This document shows, piece by piece, positions 18,095-27,273 of a stretch of DNA of 41,116 nucleotides. The notes beneath the pieces are model-generated. The model saw only the letters and a list, made by a program, of their open reading frames with translations. It was not told the origin of the DNA and made no database searches. Position numbers and translations under genes: made by a program. The stretch comes from Mycobacterium hubeiense. Its GTDB lineage: Bacteria; Actinomycetota; Actinomycetes; Mycobacteriales; Mycobacteriaceae. Within the stretch, counting starts at the first letter, position 1; each line of letters starts with the position of its first letter. The stretch lies in assembly GCF_002838065.1 (NCBI RefSeq), contig NZ_PIZU01000031.1, positions 1-41,116 of the forward strand, written 5' to 3'.

Positions 18095-18297
18095 TAAACG
18101 TTGGTGTTGAGCGCCCGGCTGATGATGTTGGTCAGCGCGCTGACGATCGAGTCCCCGGTGACCACCGCGTACAAGATCGCCCCGAACGCGGCCGCCGCAA
18201 CGGTCCCGATCGCGTATTCGACGGTAGACATGCCGGCCTCGTCGACCATCAGCAGCGTCATTCGGGCCCGCGTGGTCCGAATCATGTTTGCCACCAT
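18094..18297 (-). CDS. Flp-pilin-like small protein, DUF4244 type (Rv3656c homolog)
   Basis: 67 residues. A basic N-terminus (MIRTTRARM) is followed by DEAG-MSTVEYAIGTVAAAAFG. This resembles a prepilin peptidase site (cleavage after Gly, Glu at +5) leading into the hydrophobic pilin helix. It is probably the major subunit of the Tad/Flp-type fibre or pseudopilus. AGGAGGA lies 6 nt before the ATG at 18297, by far the best ribosome site in this operon, fitting a highly translated structural subunit. Confidence 0.85.
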   Translation of the reverse strand: MVANMIRTTRARMTLLMVDEAGMSTVEYAIGTVAAAAFGAILYAVVTGDSIVSALTNIISRALNTNV

Positions 18298-18326
18298 CTG
18301 TTTTCCTCCTCATCATTCGATTGCCA

Positions 18327-18905
18327 TCACAGAAATCCGGCCTGCAGCACGTCACCGGCGAGCCCGGCCACCACCGGCACGATGCCCAGACAGAGAAACG
18401 CCGGCAGATAGCACAGCCCGAGCGGCCCAGCGATCAGCACCGACGCCCGCTCCGCGGCCGCCGTCGCGGCATCGGCCGCAGCGCGCCGCGACTGATCGGC
18501 CAGTTCCCCGACGGCCTGCGCCAACGCGGCGCCCGACGCGGCCGAACGTCGTGCCAGCCGAAGCAGGGCCTCGGCGTGACTGTCCAGCGGCGCAGTGGGA
18601 TTCGACCATGCCGTCGCGGGGTCGGCACCCAACGCCAGCAGATCGGCCGCGCGGGTCAGCACCTGCGACAACTGCGGCGGCGCCGACGGTGCGGTCGCGG
18701 CCGCCGCGCTCGCCACCGCCATCCCCGCCGACAGACACGCCGCCAGCACATCGAACGCCGATGCCGCGGCCAGCGGATCGGCGGCGGGTTGCCGGCTCGC
18801 CTGGCGCCGTCGCGCAGATTCGACCAGACCCGCATGCCTGCGCACCGGGGTTCGGCCACCCGACACCAGCACTGCAGCGGCCAAAAGGACGGCGGCCCAC
18901 GTCAT
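18327..18905 (-). CDS. TadC-like type II secretion F-domain membrane protein (Rv3657c homolog)
   Basis: 192 residues. An N-terminal helix (WAAVLLAAAVLVSGG), a long Ala-rich helical region (AFDVLAACLSAGMAVASAAA) and a C-terminal helix pair (GPLGLCYLPAFLCLGIVPVVAGLAG) are typical of the GspF/TadC platform proteins that couple the ATPase to pilin assembly. It is shorter than proteobacterial TadC, as usual in actinobacteria. Its ATG overlaps the stop of tadB by 4 nt (18902-18905), indicating translational coupling. Confidence 0.85.
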   Translation of the reverse strand: MTWAAVLLAAAVLVSGGRTPVRRHAGLVESARRRQASRQPAADPLAAASAFDVLAACLSAGMAVASAAAATAPSAPPQLSQVLTRAADLLALGADPATAWSNPTAPLDSHAEALLRLARRSAASGAALAQAVGELADQSRRAAADAATAAAERASVLIAGPLGLCYLPAFLCLGIVPVVAGLAGDVLQAGFL

Positions 18906-19687
18906 GTCGACACCTCACGGGTGATGCGGTCCGACCACGTCAATCCAGCGCACGCCAGCACCACGCCAACTACCAGCAGCCACCCACCCCCGCCGCCGGA
19001 CAGCAAGAAGCGCAGTGGATCCGCCCCGATCAGCTGACCGAGCCCCACCCCCAGCAGCGGGAGGCCGGCCAACACCGCCGCGGTGGTCCGGGCGCCGGCC
19101 ATCGCGGCGTGCACCCGCGCGGTGAACCGTTCGCGCTCAACGATGTCGCGTGCAGCGGTCCGAATCAGTGTGGCGACCGCCAAGCCGTGTGTCTCGGCCA
19201 GCTGCCAGCACACCGCCAGCCGCTCCCAGTGCGCAGACAGTGTCGAGCCCCGCGCGACGCCGCGCAGACCCGCCGGCACGTCGGCGCCGAGCCCTGCGCG
19301 CGCCGCCACCTCACGCAGCGACGCTGCCACCGCACCGTCAACTTCGTCGGCGGCGGTGCGCAACGCCGTCACCGGATGCGCGCCCACCCGCAGCTCGCCG
19401 ACCAGGACGTCCAGCGCCGCTTGCAGGGCCGCGGTTTCCTCGGACCGGCGGCGTTGCATAAGACGACGCCGACGCCGTAGCACCAGCGTGGCACCCGTAA
19501 CGACACCCGCGATGGTGACGGTGACGGGAACGACAAACGCGACCGCCATAACCGCAACCCCCGCGCCTCCGACGATCGCAAGTCGGTGTCGGCCGGTGTC
19601 GACGTGGGCTGCCGCGATCAGTCGGCGTCGCGGAGAGGATGGGGCCACCAGCAGGGCCAGCGCCAATGCCAGCGCCGCGGCGCTCAT
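18902..19687 (-). CDS. TadB-like type II secretion F-domain membrane protein (Rv3658c homolog)
   Basis: 261 residues from ATG 19687. Two N-terminal hydrophobic segments (AALALALALLVAP and VMAVAFVVPVTVTIAGVV) are followed by a cytosolic T2SSF domain (LQAALDVLVGELRVGAHPV, then GLAVATLIRTAARDIVERE). Two C-terminal helices follow. It forms the inner-membrane platform with TadC. The open frame extends far upstream to 20656, but that part is antisense-like Arg-rich sequence overlapping tadA. The start at 19687 makes a 4-nt ATGA overlap with tadA's stop. Confidence 0.87.
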   Translation of the reverse strand: MSAAALALALALLVAPSSPRRRLIAAAHVDTGRHRLAIVGGAGVAVMAVAFVVPVTVTIAGVVTGATLVLRRRRRLMQRRRSEETAALQAALDVLVGELRVGAHPVTALRTAADEVDGAVAASLREVAARAGLGADVPAGLRGVARGSTLSAHWERLAVCWQLAETHGLAVATLIRTAARDIVERERFTARVHAAMAGARTTAAVLAGLPLLGVGLGQLIGADPLRFLLSGGGGGWLLVVGVVLACAGLTWSDRITREVST

Positions 19688-20841
19688 CGCCGCTCCCGCA
19701 CGAGTTGACGTAAATGGTCCGCACCGCAACCGAATCCACTGTCGGCGTGCCACGCCGTGATCGCCTCGACGCGGGCGTCGGTCGCACACCGCAGCACCGC
19801 GATCTCGGTGAGCCGCCGCCGCCCGTCGCGGTCGCGCCCGACGTGCAGCAGCACCTGCACCGCGGCGGCGAGTTGACTGTGCAATGCCGCACGATCCAGC
19901 CCGCCCACGGCGGCCAGCGCCTCCAGTCGGGCCGGCACCTCGGCCGGGTTGTTCGCGTGCACGGTGCCCGCGCCGCCGTCGTGCCCGGTGTTTAGGGCGG
20001 CGAGTAGGTCGACGACTTCGCCGCCGCGCACCTCGCCGACCACGATGCGGTCGGGCCGCATCCGCAGCGCCTGCCTCACTAGGTCTCGCACCGTCACCTC
20101 GCCGACCCCTTCGACATTTGCGCACCGGGCGACGAGCTTGACCAGATGTGGGTGTCGGGGCGCGAGTTCGGCGGCGTCCTCGACAGAGATGATCCGTTCG
20201 CCGGACGGGACGGCGCCCAGCATCGCCGACAACAGTGTGGTCTTGCCGGCGCCGGTGCCGCCGGAGATAAGGAAAGCCAATCGGGCGCAAATGATTTCGT
20301 CGAGCAGGTCGGCGGCTTGCGGTGCGATCGTGCCCGCCTGTTTCAGCGCCTCGAGATCCTGGGTGGCGGGCCGAAGCACGCGCAGCGACAAACAGGTGCC
20401 GCCCGCTGCGATGGGCGGCAGCACGGCGTGCAGTCGCACGGTGAACTGACCGGTGCCCAGACCGGTCAGCTGACCGTCGACCCACGGCTGCGCGTCGTCG
20501 AGGCGGCGCCCGGCGCTCAGCGCCAGCCGCTGCGCGAGCCGACGCACCGCGGCATCGTCGGCGAACCGAATCGGACTGCGGCGCAGCCCGTTTCCGTCGT
20601 CCACCCACACCGCGTCGGGCGCGGTGACGAGGACGTCGGTGGTACTCTCGGCACACAGCAGCGGCTCGAGAATGCCCGCACCGGTCAGTTCGGTCTGCAA
20701 CATCCGTAGGTTGCTCAGCACCTCGGTGTCGCCGAGCACCCCGCCCGATTCGGCACGTATCGCCGCCGCGACCACGTTCGGACGCAGTGACGAGGATTCG
20801 ACCGCGAGCCGCTCACGCACCCGATCAATGAGTGTGCTCAT
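19684..20841 (-). CDS. TadA/CpaF-family secretion ATPase (Rv3659c homolog)
   Basis: 385 residues. Hexameric VirB11/TadA-type ATPase that powers pilus assembly. Seen: an N-terminal helical domain (MSTLIDRVRERLAVES), Walker A GGTGAGKTTLL, an Asp box (ISVEDAAEL), a Walker-B/His-box region (RMRPDRIVVGEVRGGEVVD), and AALNTGHDGGAGTVHANNP, a signature of this family. The ATG at 20841 overlaps the ssd stop as ATGA. Upstream in-frame sequence is not protein-like. Confidence 0.93.
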   Translation of the reverse strand: MSTLIDRVRERLAVESSSLRPNVVAAAIRAESGGVLGDTEVLSNLRMLQTELTGAGILEPLLCAESTTDVLVTAPDAVWVDDGNGLRRSPIRFADDAAVRRLAQRLALSAGRRLDDAQPWVDGQLTGLGTGQFTVRLHAVLPPIAAGGTCLSLRVLRPATQDLEALKQAGTIAPQAADLLDEIICARLAFLISGGTGAGKTTLLSAMLGAVPSGERIISVEDAAELAPRHPHLVKLVARCANVEGVGEVTVRDLVRQALRMRPDRIVVGEVRGGEVVDLLAALNTGHDGGAGTVHANNPAEVPARLEALAAVGGLDRAALHSQLAAAVQVLLHVGRDRDGRRRLTEIAVLRCATDARVEAITAWHADSGFGCGADHLRQLVRERR

Positions 20842-21911
20842 ACCTCGAGCGCCCTCTCCGCCGACGGCCGCTGCTGCAACACGGCCAGCACCTGACGAGC
20901 CGCCTTCGCCAGCGGTGAATGTCGGCCCGGCCGGAGCCCGTCGCGCTCCAACATGTCGGCCACCCGGGGTTGGGGGCGCATCGCCGCCAGCACCGGCAGC
21001 CCCACGGCGTCGGATACTTCGGCCGCCCGCAATCCGCTGGGAGCGGGCCCCCGCACCACCAGGCCGACGTTGGGGTTGATCGCCGACACCCACGCCCCGA
21101 TCACCGCCGCGGCCGCACACGAGCGCACATCTGCGCTGGTGACAAGAACAACGAGATCAGCTGTCTCCAAGGCTGTTTCAACCGCAGCGCCGGGCCGCCG
21201 GGGTAGATCACAGATGACGGTCGCGCCACCGCGGCAGCCCGCATCGATCACCGCCGCCAGCGGTCCTGCGTCGATCTCGGTGCCGCTGCGACCGCACGAC
21301 AACACGCTCACCCCGTGGCGGCTGGGTAGCGCGGCCCGCAGCGCCGAATGGCTCAGCCGGCCGCCCTGAATCGCGAGATCGGGCCAACGCAGTCCGACGT
21401 CGGCCTCGCCGCCCAGCGCCAAATCGATTCCGCCGCCCCATGGGTCGACGTCGACGAGCAGCGCGTCAGGCGCGGCGTCGGCGAGCGCAATGGCGAACAG
21501 CGACGCGCCCGCGCCCCCGCGGCCGCCGATCACCGCCGCGACCGTGCCGTGTCGACTCTCCTCGCGCGTCGACTCGGCGGCGTCGGACAGGTGGGCAACC
21601 AGTTCGCCATCTTGGCGCGGCAGGGTGATCACCCGTTGGGCCCCGACGGCGACCGCGGCCTCCCACTCCTCTTGCCGGGGCTCGGCGCGTCCCACCAGCA
21701 CGACTTCACCTCGGCGGGGTAATGCGCGTGCCGTGCAACGCCGCGCCGCGGGCACGTCGAGCAGCACGGCGGCCGCCGCTGTCCATACCTTGCGACTGGA
21801 CGGCTCGGCGGCATGGATGACGGGCACACCCGCCGCCGCGCCGACCCGGTCGACGTCCTCGCGCAACGCCGGGTCATCGATCAGAGCGAGAACACCGTGG
21901 GTGGATGGCAT
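20838..21911 (-). CDS. ssd: Septum-site-determining/TadZ-like protein (Rv3660c homolog)
   Basis: 357 residues from ATG 21911 (MPSTHGVLALIDDP). A receiver-like N-terminal part is followed by a MinD/ParA-type fold: GGRGGAGASLFAIALA in place of the deviant Walker A, DALLVDVDPWGGGID, ATVICDLPRR and ADLVVLVTSADV. The usual Lys residues of the P-loop are absent (GGRGGAGAS), so ATP hydrolysis is doubtful. M. tuberculosis Ssd affects septum placement when overproduced, and its operon position also matches TadZ, which localises Tad machines. It is the first gene of the tad operon. GGAGG lies only one base before the ATG, so the ribosome site is poor. Confidence 0.85.
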   Translation of the reverse strand: MPSTHGVLALIDDPALREDVDRVGAAAGVPVIHAAEPSSRKVWTAAAAVLLDVPAARRCTARALPRRGEVVLVGRAEPRQEEWEAAVAVGAQRVITLPRQDGELVAHLSDAAESTREESRHGTVAAVIGGRGGAGASLFAIALADAAPDALLVDVDPWGGGIDLALGGEADVGLRWPDLAIQGGRLSHSALRAALPSRHGVSVLSCGRSGTEIDAGPLAAVIDAGCRGGATVICDLPRRPGAAVETALETADLVVLVTSADVRSCAAAAVIGAWVSAINPNVGLVVRGPAPSGLRAAEVSDAVGLPVLAAMRPQPRVADMLERDGLRPGRHSPLAKAARQVLAVLQQRPSAERALEV

Positions 21912-22074
21912 GCCTCCACCCTGCGGGCGGACACCGACGCCGCACCAGCGCCAAACCGCAACCTGTGGATGGACTCGCAACTGTGGACAGCCCGGGGAGA
22001 AACCACGCAGCGAAAACAACGTTCCGCAACCAAACGGCGGTCCGCGCACTATCCGGATTGCGTAAAAGACCCCA

Positions 22075-22171
22075 CAAAAGGGACGACCCCCGCCAGGGGG
22101 GGAGGAGGCGGAGGTCGTCGTGTATCAGCCCCGGGGGGTCGGGCTGATGCACACCCGGCATAAGCCGAGTA
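22075..22171 (-). ncRNA. 6C small RNA (B11-type)
   Basis: On the minus strand there are two stem-loops each presenting a run of C residues. The first is at 22124-22148 (ATCAGCCC stem, loop with CCCCCC). The second is at 22082-22119 (GACGACC and CCGCC stems, loop with CCCCCCC). They are followed by CCCTTTT near 22076-22082 as terminator. This is the actinobacterial 6C motif. In M. tuberculosis the homolog B11 lies at the same place, between Rv3660c and Rv3661, is about 93 nt long and affects division and DNA-replication genes. The 5' end is inferred from TATAGT at 22178-22183. Confidence 0.92.
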
Positions 22172-22177
22172 ATCCTC

Positions 22178-22183
22178 ACTATA
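22178..22183 (-). promoter_or_regulatory. -10 box of the 6C RNA
   Basis: Minus-strand TATAGT is close to TATAAT. A start 7 nt downstream (about 22171) gives an RNA of about 97 nt, matching the known size. Confidence 0.6.
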
Positions 22184-22320
22184 CACACGGGACTGCGCGA
22201 GGGCGCAAGAAAGCGCTTGCTCGGGAAACCACTGGACAGCGCCCCGGCGGGCGGTTACCCGAACCTGGCGTGGCCTGCCACTTTCTACAGTCCGGGCCGT
22301 CGTGTCACGCAGCGGCCGCT

Positions 22321-22326
22321 TATGCT
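22321..22326 (+). promoter_or_regulatory. -10 box for the leaderless HAD-phosphatase gene
   Basis: TATGCT ends 7 nt before the GTG at 22333, with no ribosome-binding site between. A leaderless mRNA is likely. Confidence 0.5.
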
Positions 22327-22332
22327 GGCGCT

Positions 22333-23190
22333 GTGACCGCATCCGAGCCGGGTGCCGGGGAGTTGATCGCGCCGCAAACGGAATCGGCAACTGGTCGGCC
22401 CCTGCGCACCGCCGCCTTCTTCGACCTCGACAAGACGGTGATCGCCAAGTCGAGCACGTTGGCTTTCAGCAAACCTTTTTTCGATCAAGGGCTAATCAAT
22501 CGTCGCGCGGTACTCAAGTCCACCTACGCGCAATTCCTGTTCCTGATGTCCGGCGCGGATCACGATCAGATGGACCGGATGCGGTCGTATGTGACGAACA
22601 TGTGCGCCGGCTGGGACGTCGAGCAGGTGAAGTCGATCGTCAACGAAACGCTGCACGACATCGTCAACCCCCTGGTGTTCGCCGAGGCCGCCGAGCTCAT
22701 CGCCGATCACAAGCTGTGCGGCCGGGACGTGGTGATCGTGTCGGCGTCCGGCGAGGAGATCGTCGCGCCGATCGCCCGTGCTCTCGGCGCGACCCACGCG
22801 ATGGCCACCCGGATGGTCGTCGAAGACGGCAAGTACACCGGCGAGATCGCGTTCTACTGCTACGGCGAGGGCAAGGTGCAGGCCATCAAGGCACTGGCGG
22901 CGCGCGAGGGTTACGCGCTCGAGCACTGCTATGCGTACTCCGACTCGATGACCGACATCCCAATGCTCGAAGCCGTCGGTCATCCCACCGTGGTGAATCC
23001 CGATCGCGCACTGCGCAAAGAGGCCGCGGCGCGCGGATGGCCGGTGCTGACGTTCTCCAAGCCGGTGTCGCTTCGAGACCGCATCCCCGCGCCGTCGGGT
23101 GCCGCGGTCGCCACCACCGCGGCGGTCGGGGTGAGCGCGTTGGCGGCTGGCGCACTGACGTACTCGCTGCTCCGCCGCTTCGCCCTGTGA
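22333..23190 (+). CDS. HAD-superfamily IB hydrolase, SerB-like (Rv3661 homolog)
   Basis: 285 residues. Phosphatase fold with motif I DLDKT (nucleophile D31, acid/base D33), motif II VSASG, a downstream Lys (GKVQAIKAL) and motif IV YSDSMTDIPML. This group (HAD-IB) includes phosphoserine phosphatase-like enzymes; substrate unknown. A C-terminal hydrophobic helix (VGVSALAAGALTYSLL) may tie it to the membrane. The GTG start at 22333 is supported by the -10 box. An open frame extends upstream to 22120, but it runs through the 6C RNA and is not protein-like. Confidence 0.88.
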   Translation: MTASEPGAGELIAPQTESATGRPLRTAAFFDLDKTVIAKSSTLAFSKPFFDQGLINRRAVLKSTYAQFLFLMSGADHDQMDRMRSYVTNMCAGWDVEQVKSIVNETLHDIVNPLVFAEAAELIADHKLCGRDVVIVSASGEEIVAPIARALGATHAMATRMVVEDGKYTGEIAFYCYGEGKVQAIKALAAREGYALEHCYAYSDSMTDIPMLEAVGHPTVVNPDRALRKEAAARGWPVLTFSKPVSLRDRIPAPSGAAVATTAAVGVSALAAGALTYSLLRRFAL

Positions 23191-23254
23191 AAGCTACGCC
23201 GCGTAGTAGCTAGCGCAGCGTCGTAACGATCCGGACTCGCACAGATTTTCGCCC

Positions 23255-23283
23255 TTGCTGTGACCGTGGTCACGTAGTACAAA
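23255..23283 (+). promoter_or_regulatory. Ms1 promoter with embedded Crp-like palindrome
   Basis: TTGCTG (23255-23260) and TACAAA (23278-23283) are spaced 17 bp. The overlapping TAGTAC at 23275 is an alternative -10. Between them TGTGA-CCGTGG-TCACG (23259-23274) matches the Crp consensus TGTGA-N6-TCACA at 9 of 10 defined positions. Binding there would cover the core promoter, so repression by cAMP-Crp is the natural prediction; it is untested. Confidence 0.55.
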
Positions 23284-23289
23284 GGAACC

Positions 23290-23593
23290 ACGGAAGCCTG
23301 AAGAGGCCAAGGTTTAGCCGGAAGAGAAGGCTAGATCTCCCGAATCGGGCTACCCAGCACGGATCCCGGCACCCACGCGGAGCTCATGCCGCGGAATAGG
23401 CAAAAGTGTTGCGGGCCTGCGTAATTGCGAAAAGCGGACGACCACGACGACCCTTTGGGTGGGGTTGCAGCCGGAGCGCATCGCAAGGACGCCGAGGCCA
23501 ACCCACGCAACCCACAAGTGCACGCTTGGTAACCGGAGTCCGTGCTAGCGGGCGGCGAGCCGAATCAGTTCGGAGCGTCGCCCGCTTTCGTTT
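23290..23593 (+). ncRNA. Ms1 / MTS2823 RNA that binds RNA polymerase core
   Basis: The position between the Rv3661 and Rv3662c homologs is exactly that of M. tuberculosis MTS2823 and M. smegmatis Ms1, a roughly 300-nt stationary-phase RNA that binds RNA polymerase free of sigma. Seen: a promoter at 23255-23283, no coding capacity, and a strong terminator whose arms AGCGGGCG (23547-23554) and CGCCCGCT (23579-23586) contain an inner CCGAA/TTCGG stem and are followed by TTCGTTT. Predicted ends give 304 nt. Its last 29 nt are antisense to the end of the Rv3662c-like gene. The 5' end is inferred. Confidence 0.85.
23547..23593 (+). terminator. Intrinsic terminator of Ms1 RNA
   Basis: An 8-bp GC-rich stem closes over an inner 5-bp stem, followed by TTCGTTT. 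The hairpin overlaps the stop codon (23565-23567) of the minus-strand Rv3662c-like gene. Confidence 0.8.
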
Positions 23594-25139
23594 GCTGGGA
23601 GCCGCCGCTGGCGACCGCAGCAGCGATCTGCAACGCCTCGCGCGCGCCGGCATGTAGCGCCCGGCAACTGAGCACCAGCCACGCCGTCAGACCGTCCGGC
23701 GTACCAGAAGCAAATCCTCGCGCTGCCGCCCGATAGTCACCGGACTGGCGCATCCAATACACCTCCGGCACACCCAGTCCGTGCGGGTCCAGCCCACTGG
23801 CGATCGTGACGAGCCGCGACACCCCGCGGGCGACGACGCCGTCGGCCGTCCCGAACGGCGCCAATGTCAGCAGCTCACCGTGGGCGACGGCGGCCAGCAC
23901 CGGCGCGGGCACCGACGTGCCGCCGGTGACGATCTCGGCGAGCAGTTCGAGCCGGCGTCCCACATCGGTGTCGGTGCGGGGGCGGCCCAGATGCTCGTCG
24001 TCGGTGAGGTCGGCGGCCGCCAGCGCATGCAGCCGGGCCAGCGCCTGCAACGGCGCCCGCTGCCACACCCCGACCAAGTTCGTCGCGCCGCCTTCGAGCG
24101 CCTCGGATACCCGCAGAGCGCCGGCCAACACCGGGTCGGGTTTGCCGTCCGCCGCCGGAGTTGATCCCCGGGTCGCTTCGCTCCTGCCCGCCGGAGTTGA
24201 TCCCCGGGTCGCTTCGCTCCTGCCCGCCGGAGTTGATCCCCGGGTCGCTTCGCTCCTGCCCGCCGGAGTTGATTCCCGGGTCGCTTCGCTCCTGCCCGCC
24301 GGAGTTGATTCCCGGGTCGCTTCGCTCCTGCCCGCCGGAGTTGATTCCCGGGTCGCTTCGCTCCTGCCCGCCGGAGTTGATTCCCGGGTCGCTTCGCTCC
24401 TGCCCGCCGGAGTTGATTCCCGGGTCGCTTCGCTCCTGCCCGCCGGAGTTGATTCCCGGGTCGCTTCGCTCCTGCCCGCCGGAGTTGATTCCCGGGTCGC
24501 TTCGCTCCTGCCCGCCGGAGTTGATTCCCGGGTCGCTTCGCTCCTGCCCGCCGGAGTTGATTCCCGGGTCGCTTCGCTCCTGCCCGCCGGAGTTGATTCC
24601 CGGGTCGCTTCGCTCCTGCCCGCCGGAGTTGATTCCCGGGTCGCTTCGCTCCTGCCCGCCGGAGTTGATTCCCGGGTCGCTTCGCTCCTGCCCGCCGGAG
24701 TTGATTCCCGGGTCGCTTCGCTCCTGCCCGCCGGAGTTGATTCCCGGGTCGCTTCGCTCCTGCCCGCCGGAGTTGATTCCCGGGTCGCTTCGCTCCTGCC
24801 CGCCGGAGTTGATTCCCGGGTCGCTTCGCTCCTGCCCGCCGGAGTTGATTCCCGGGTCGCTTCGCTCCTGCCCGCCGGAGTTGATTCCCGGGTCGCTTCG
24901 CTCCTGCCCGCCGGAGTTGATTCCCGGGTCGCTTCGCTCCTGCCCGCCGGAAGGTGCAACTGGCCGCCGTCCAGGACCGCTGACGCCCGTGCCGCGCGCA
25001 GCGCCGCTTCGGCGGCCGTGGTGGGCCAACCACGCAAGTTCGTGCGATGTCGGTGCACGCGGCCTAAAGCCTCGCGGGCCTCCTCACTGGCCGCCGCCAC
25101 ACCGGGCAGGTCGGCCAACGGGGCCAGCGGATCGGTCAT
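23565..25139 (-). CDS. Rv3662c-like protein carrying 22 in-frame copies of a 12-residue repeat
   Basis: 524 residues from ATG 25139 (MTDPLAPLADLPGV). Without the repeat block it would be about 260 residues, the length of Rv3662c. The conserved flanks are ASEEAREALGRVHRHRTNL before and RVSEALEGGATNLVGVWQR and onward after, so the block was inserted into, or grew within, a conserved gene near residue 65. The repeat reads AGRSEATRESTP (the three C-terminal units have G for E at position 9). It is hydrophilic and probably disordered. Function of the family is unknown, and M. tuberculosis lacks the block. An in-frame GTG 9 nt upstream is an alternative start. The 3' end is antisense to Ms1 RNA. 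Whether the expanded form is functional cannot be told from sequence. Confidence 0.85.
   Translation of the reverse strand: MTDPLAPLADLPGVAAASEEAREALGRVHRHRTNLRGWPTTAAEAALRAARASAVLDGGQLHLPAGRSEATRESTPAGRSEATRESTPAGRSEATRESTPAGRSEATRESTPAGRSEATRESTPAGRSEATRESTPAGRSEATRESTPAGRSEATRESTPAGRSEATRESTPAGRSEATRESTPAGRSEATRESTPAGRSEATRESTPAGRSEATRESTPAGRSEATRESTPAGRSEATRESTPAGRSEATRESTPAGRSEATRESTPAGRSEATRESTPAGRSEATRESTPAGRSEATRGSTPAGRSEATRGSTPAGRSEATRGSTPAADGKPDPVLAGALRVSEALEGGATNLVGVWQRAPLQALARLHALAAADLTDDEHLGRPRTDTDVGRRLELLAEIVTGGTSVPAPVLAAVAHGELLTLAPFGTADGVVARGVSRLVTIASGLDPHGLGVPEVYWMRQSGDYRAAARGFASGTPDGLTAWLVLSCRALHAGAREALQIAAAVASGGSQQTKAGDAPN
24154..24945. repeat. Minisatellite: 22 tandem copies of a 36-bp unit
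   Basis: The period is exactly 36 bp, 22 full units, with a partial unit at 24946-24951. The three units nearest 24154 carry GATCCCC, and the other 19 carry GATTCCC and are otherwise identical. There are no spacers between units. Because 36 is a multiple of three, the gene stays in frame whatever the copy number. Near-perfect homogeneity implies recent expansion or conversion and makes copy number prone to assembly error. Confidence 0.97.
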
Positions 25140-25191
25140 GGCGCACACGCTAGTCGACCGTCGAGCCCGCGAGCCGCACCGCGGATACCGG

Positions 25192-25207
25192 TCACAGCGC
25201 ATTGTGA
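25192..25207. promoter_or_regulatory. Everted TCACA-N6-TGTGA dyad upstream of acs
   Basis: TCACA (25192-25196) and TGTGA (25203-25207) flank GCGCAT, the reverse arrangement of a Crp site. It lies about 45 bp upstream of acs and 55 bp upstream of the divergent Rv3662c-like gene. A regulator site is possible, but its factor is unknown. Confidence 0.25.
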
Positions 25208-25237
25208 GGTCCCAACGTCGATGCAACGTAAGGTGAC

Positions 25238-25243
25238 TACGCT
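25238..25243 (+). promoter_or_regulatory. -10 box for leaderless acs
   Basis: TACGCT ends 8 nt before the ATG at 25251, and no ribosome site is present. This is consistent with a leaderless or one-base-leader transcript. Confidence 0.45.
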
Positions 25244-25250
25244 CACAAAC

Positions 25251-27203
<1,953 letters not shown>

Positions 27204-27209
27204 TCGCTC

Positions 27210-27270
27210 ATGCCTGGGATTCGAGCCACCTGGTGGCCTCAAATCCTAGGCATAAGGCTCTCCGAGAGCC
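27210..27270. terminator. Two hairpins between convergent acs and protease genes
   Basis: The first is a near-perfect cruciform, 27210-27230 against 27232-27253 (ATGCCT...CCACC against GGTGG...AGGCAT, about 18 pairs with one bulge and two mispairs). The second is GGCTCT-CCG-AGAGCC at 27256-27270. Together they fill the 70 bp between the two stop codons. A bidirectional terminator is likely. Confidence 0.7.
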
Positions 27271-27273
27271 CGA

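Noticed and set aside
19688..20656. A 584-codon TadB with a long N-terminal extension
   Set aside because: The extension is Arg-rich and overlaps the well-defined TadA ATPase; ATG 19687 gives the standard 4-nt overlap.
22120..22332. N-terminal extension of the HAD phosphatase to 22120
   Set aside because: It would translate antisense through the 6C RNA, and a -10 box directly precedes GTG 22333.
24154..24951. CRISPR array, because the repeat unit is 36 bp
   Set aside because: Units abut with no spacers, stay in frame within a conserved gene, and no cas genes are near.
24161..25153. Repeat proteins in other frames of the minisatellite (for example PELIPGSLRSCP)
   Set aside because: All are by-products of a 36-bp period without stops; only the frame with conserved Rv3662c flanks has a gene on both sides.
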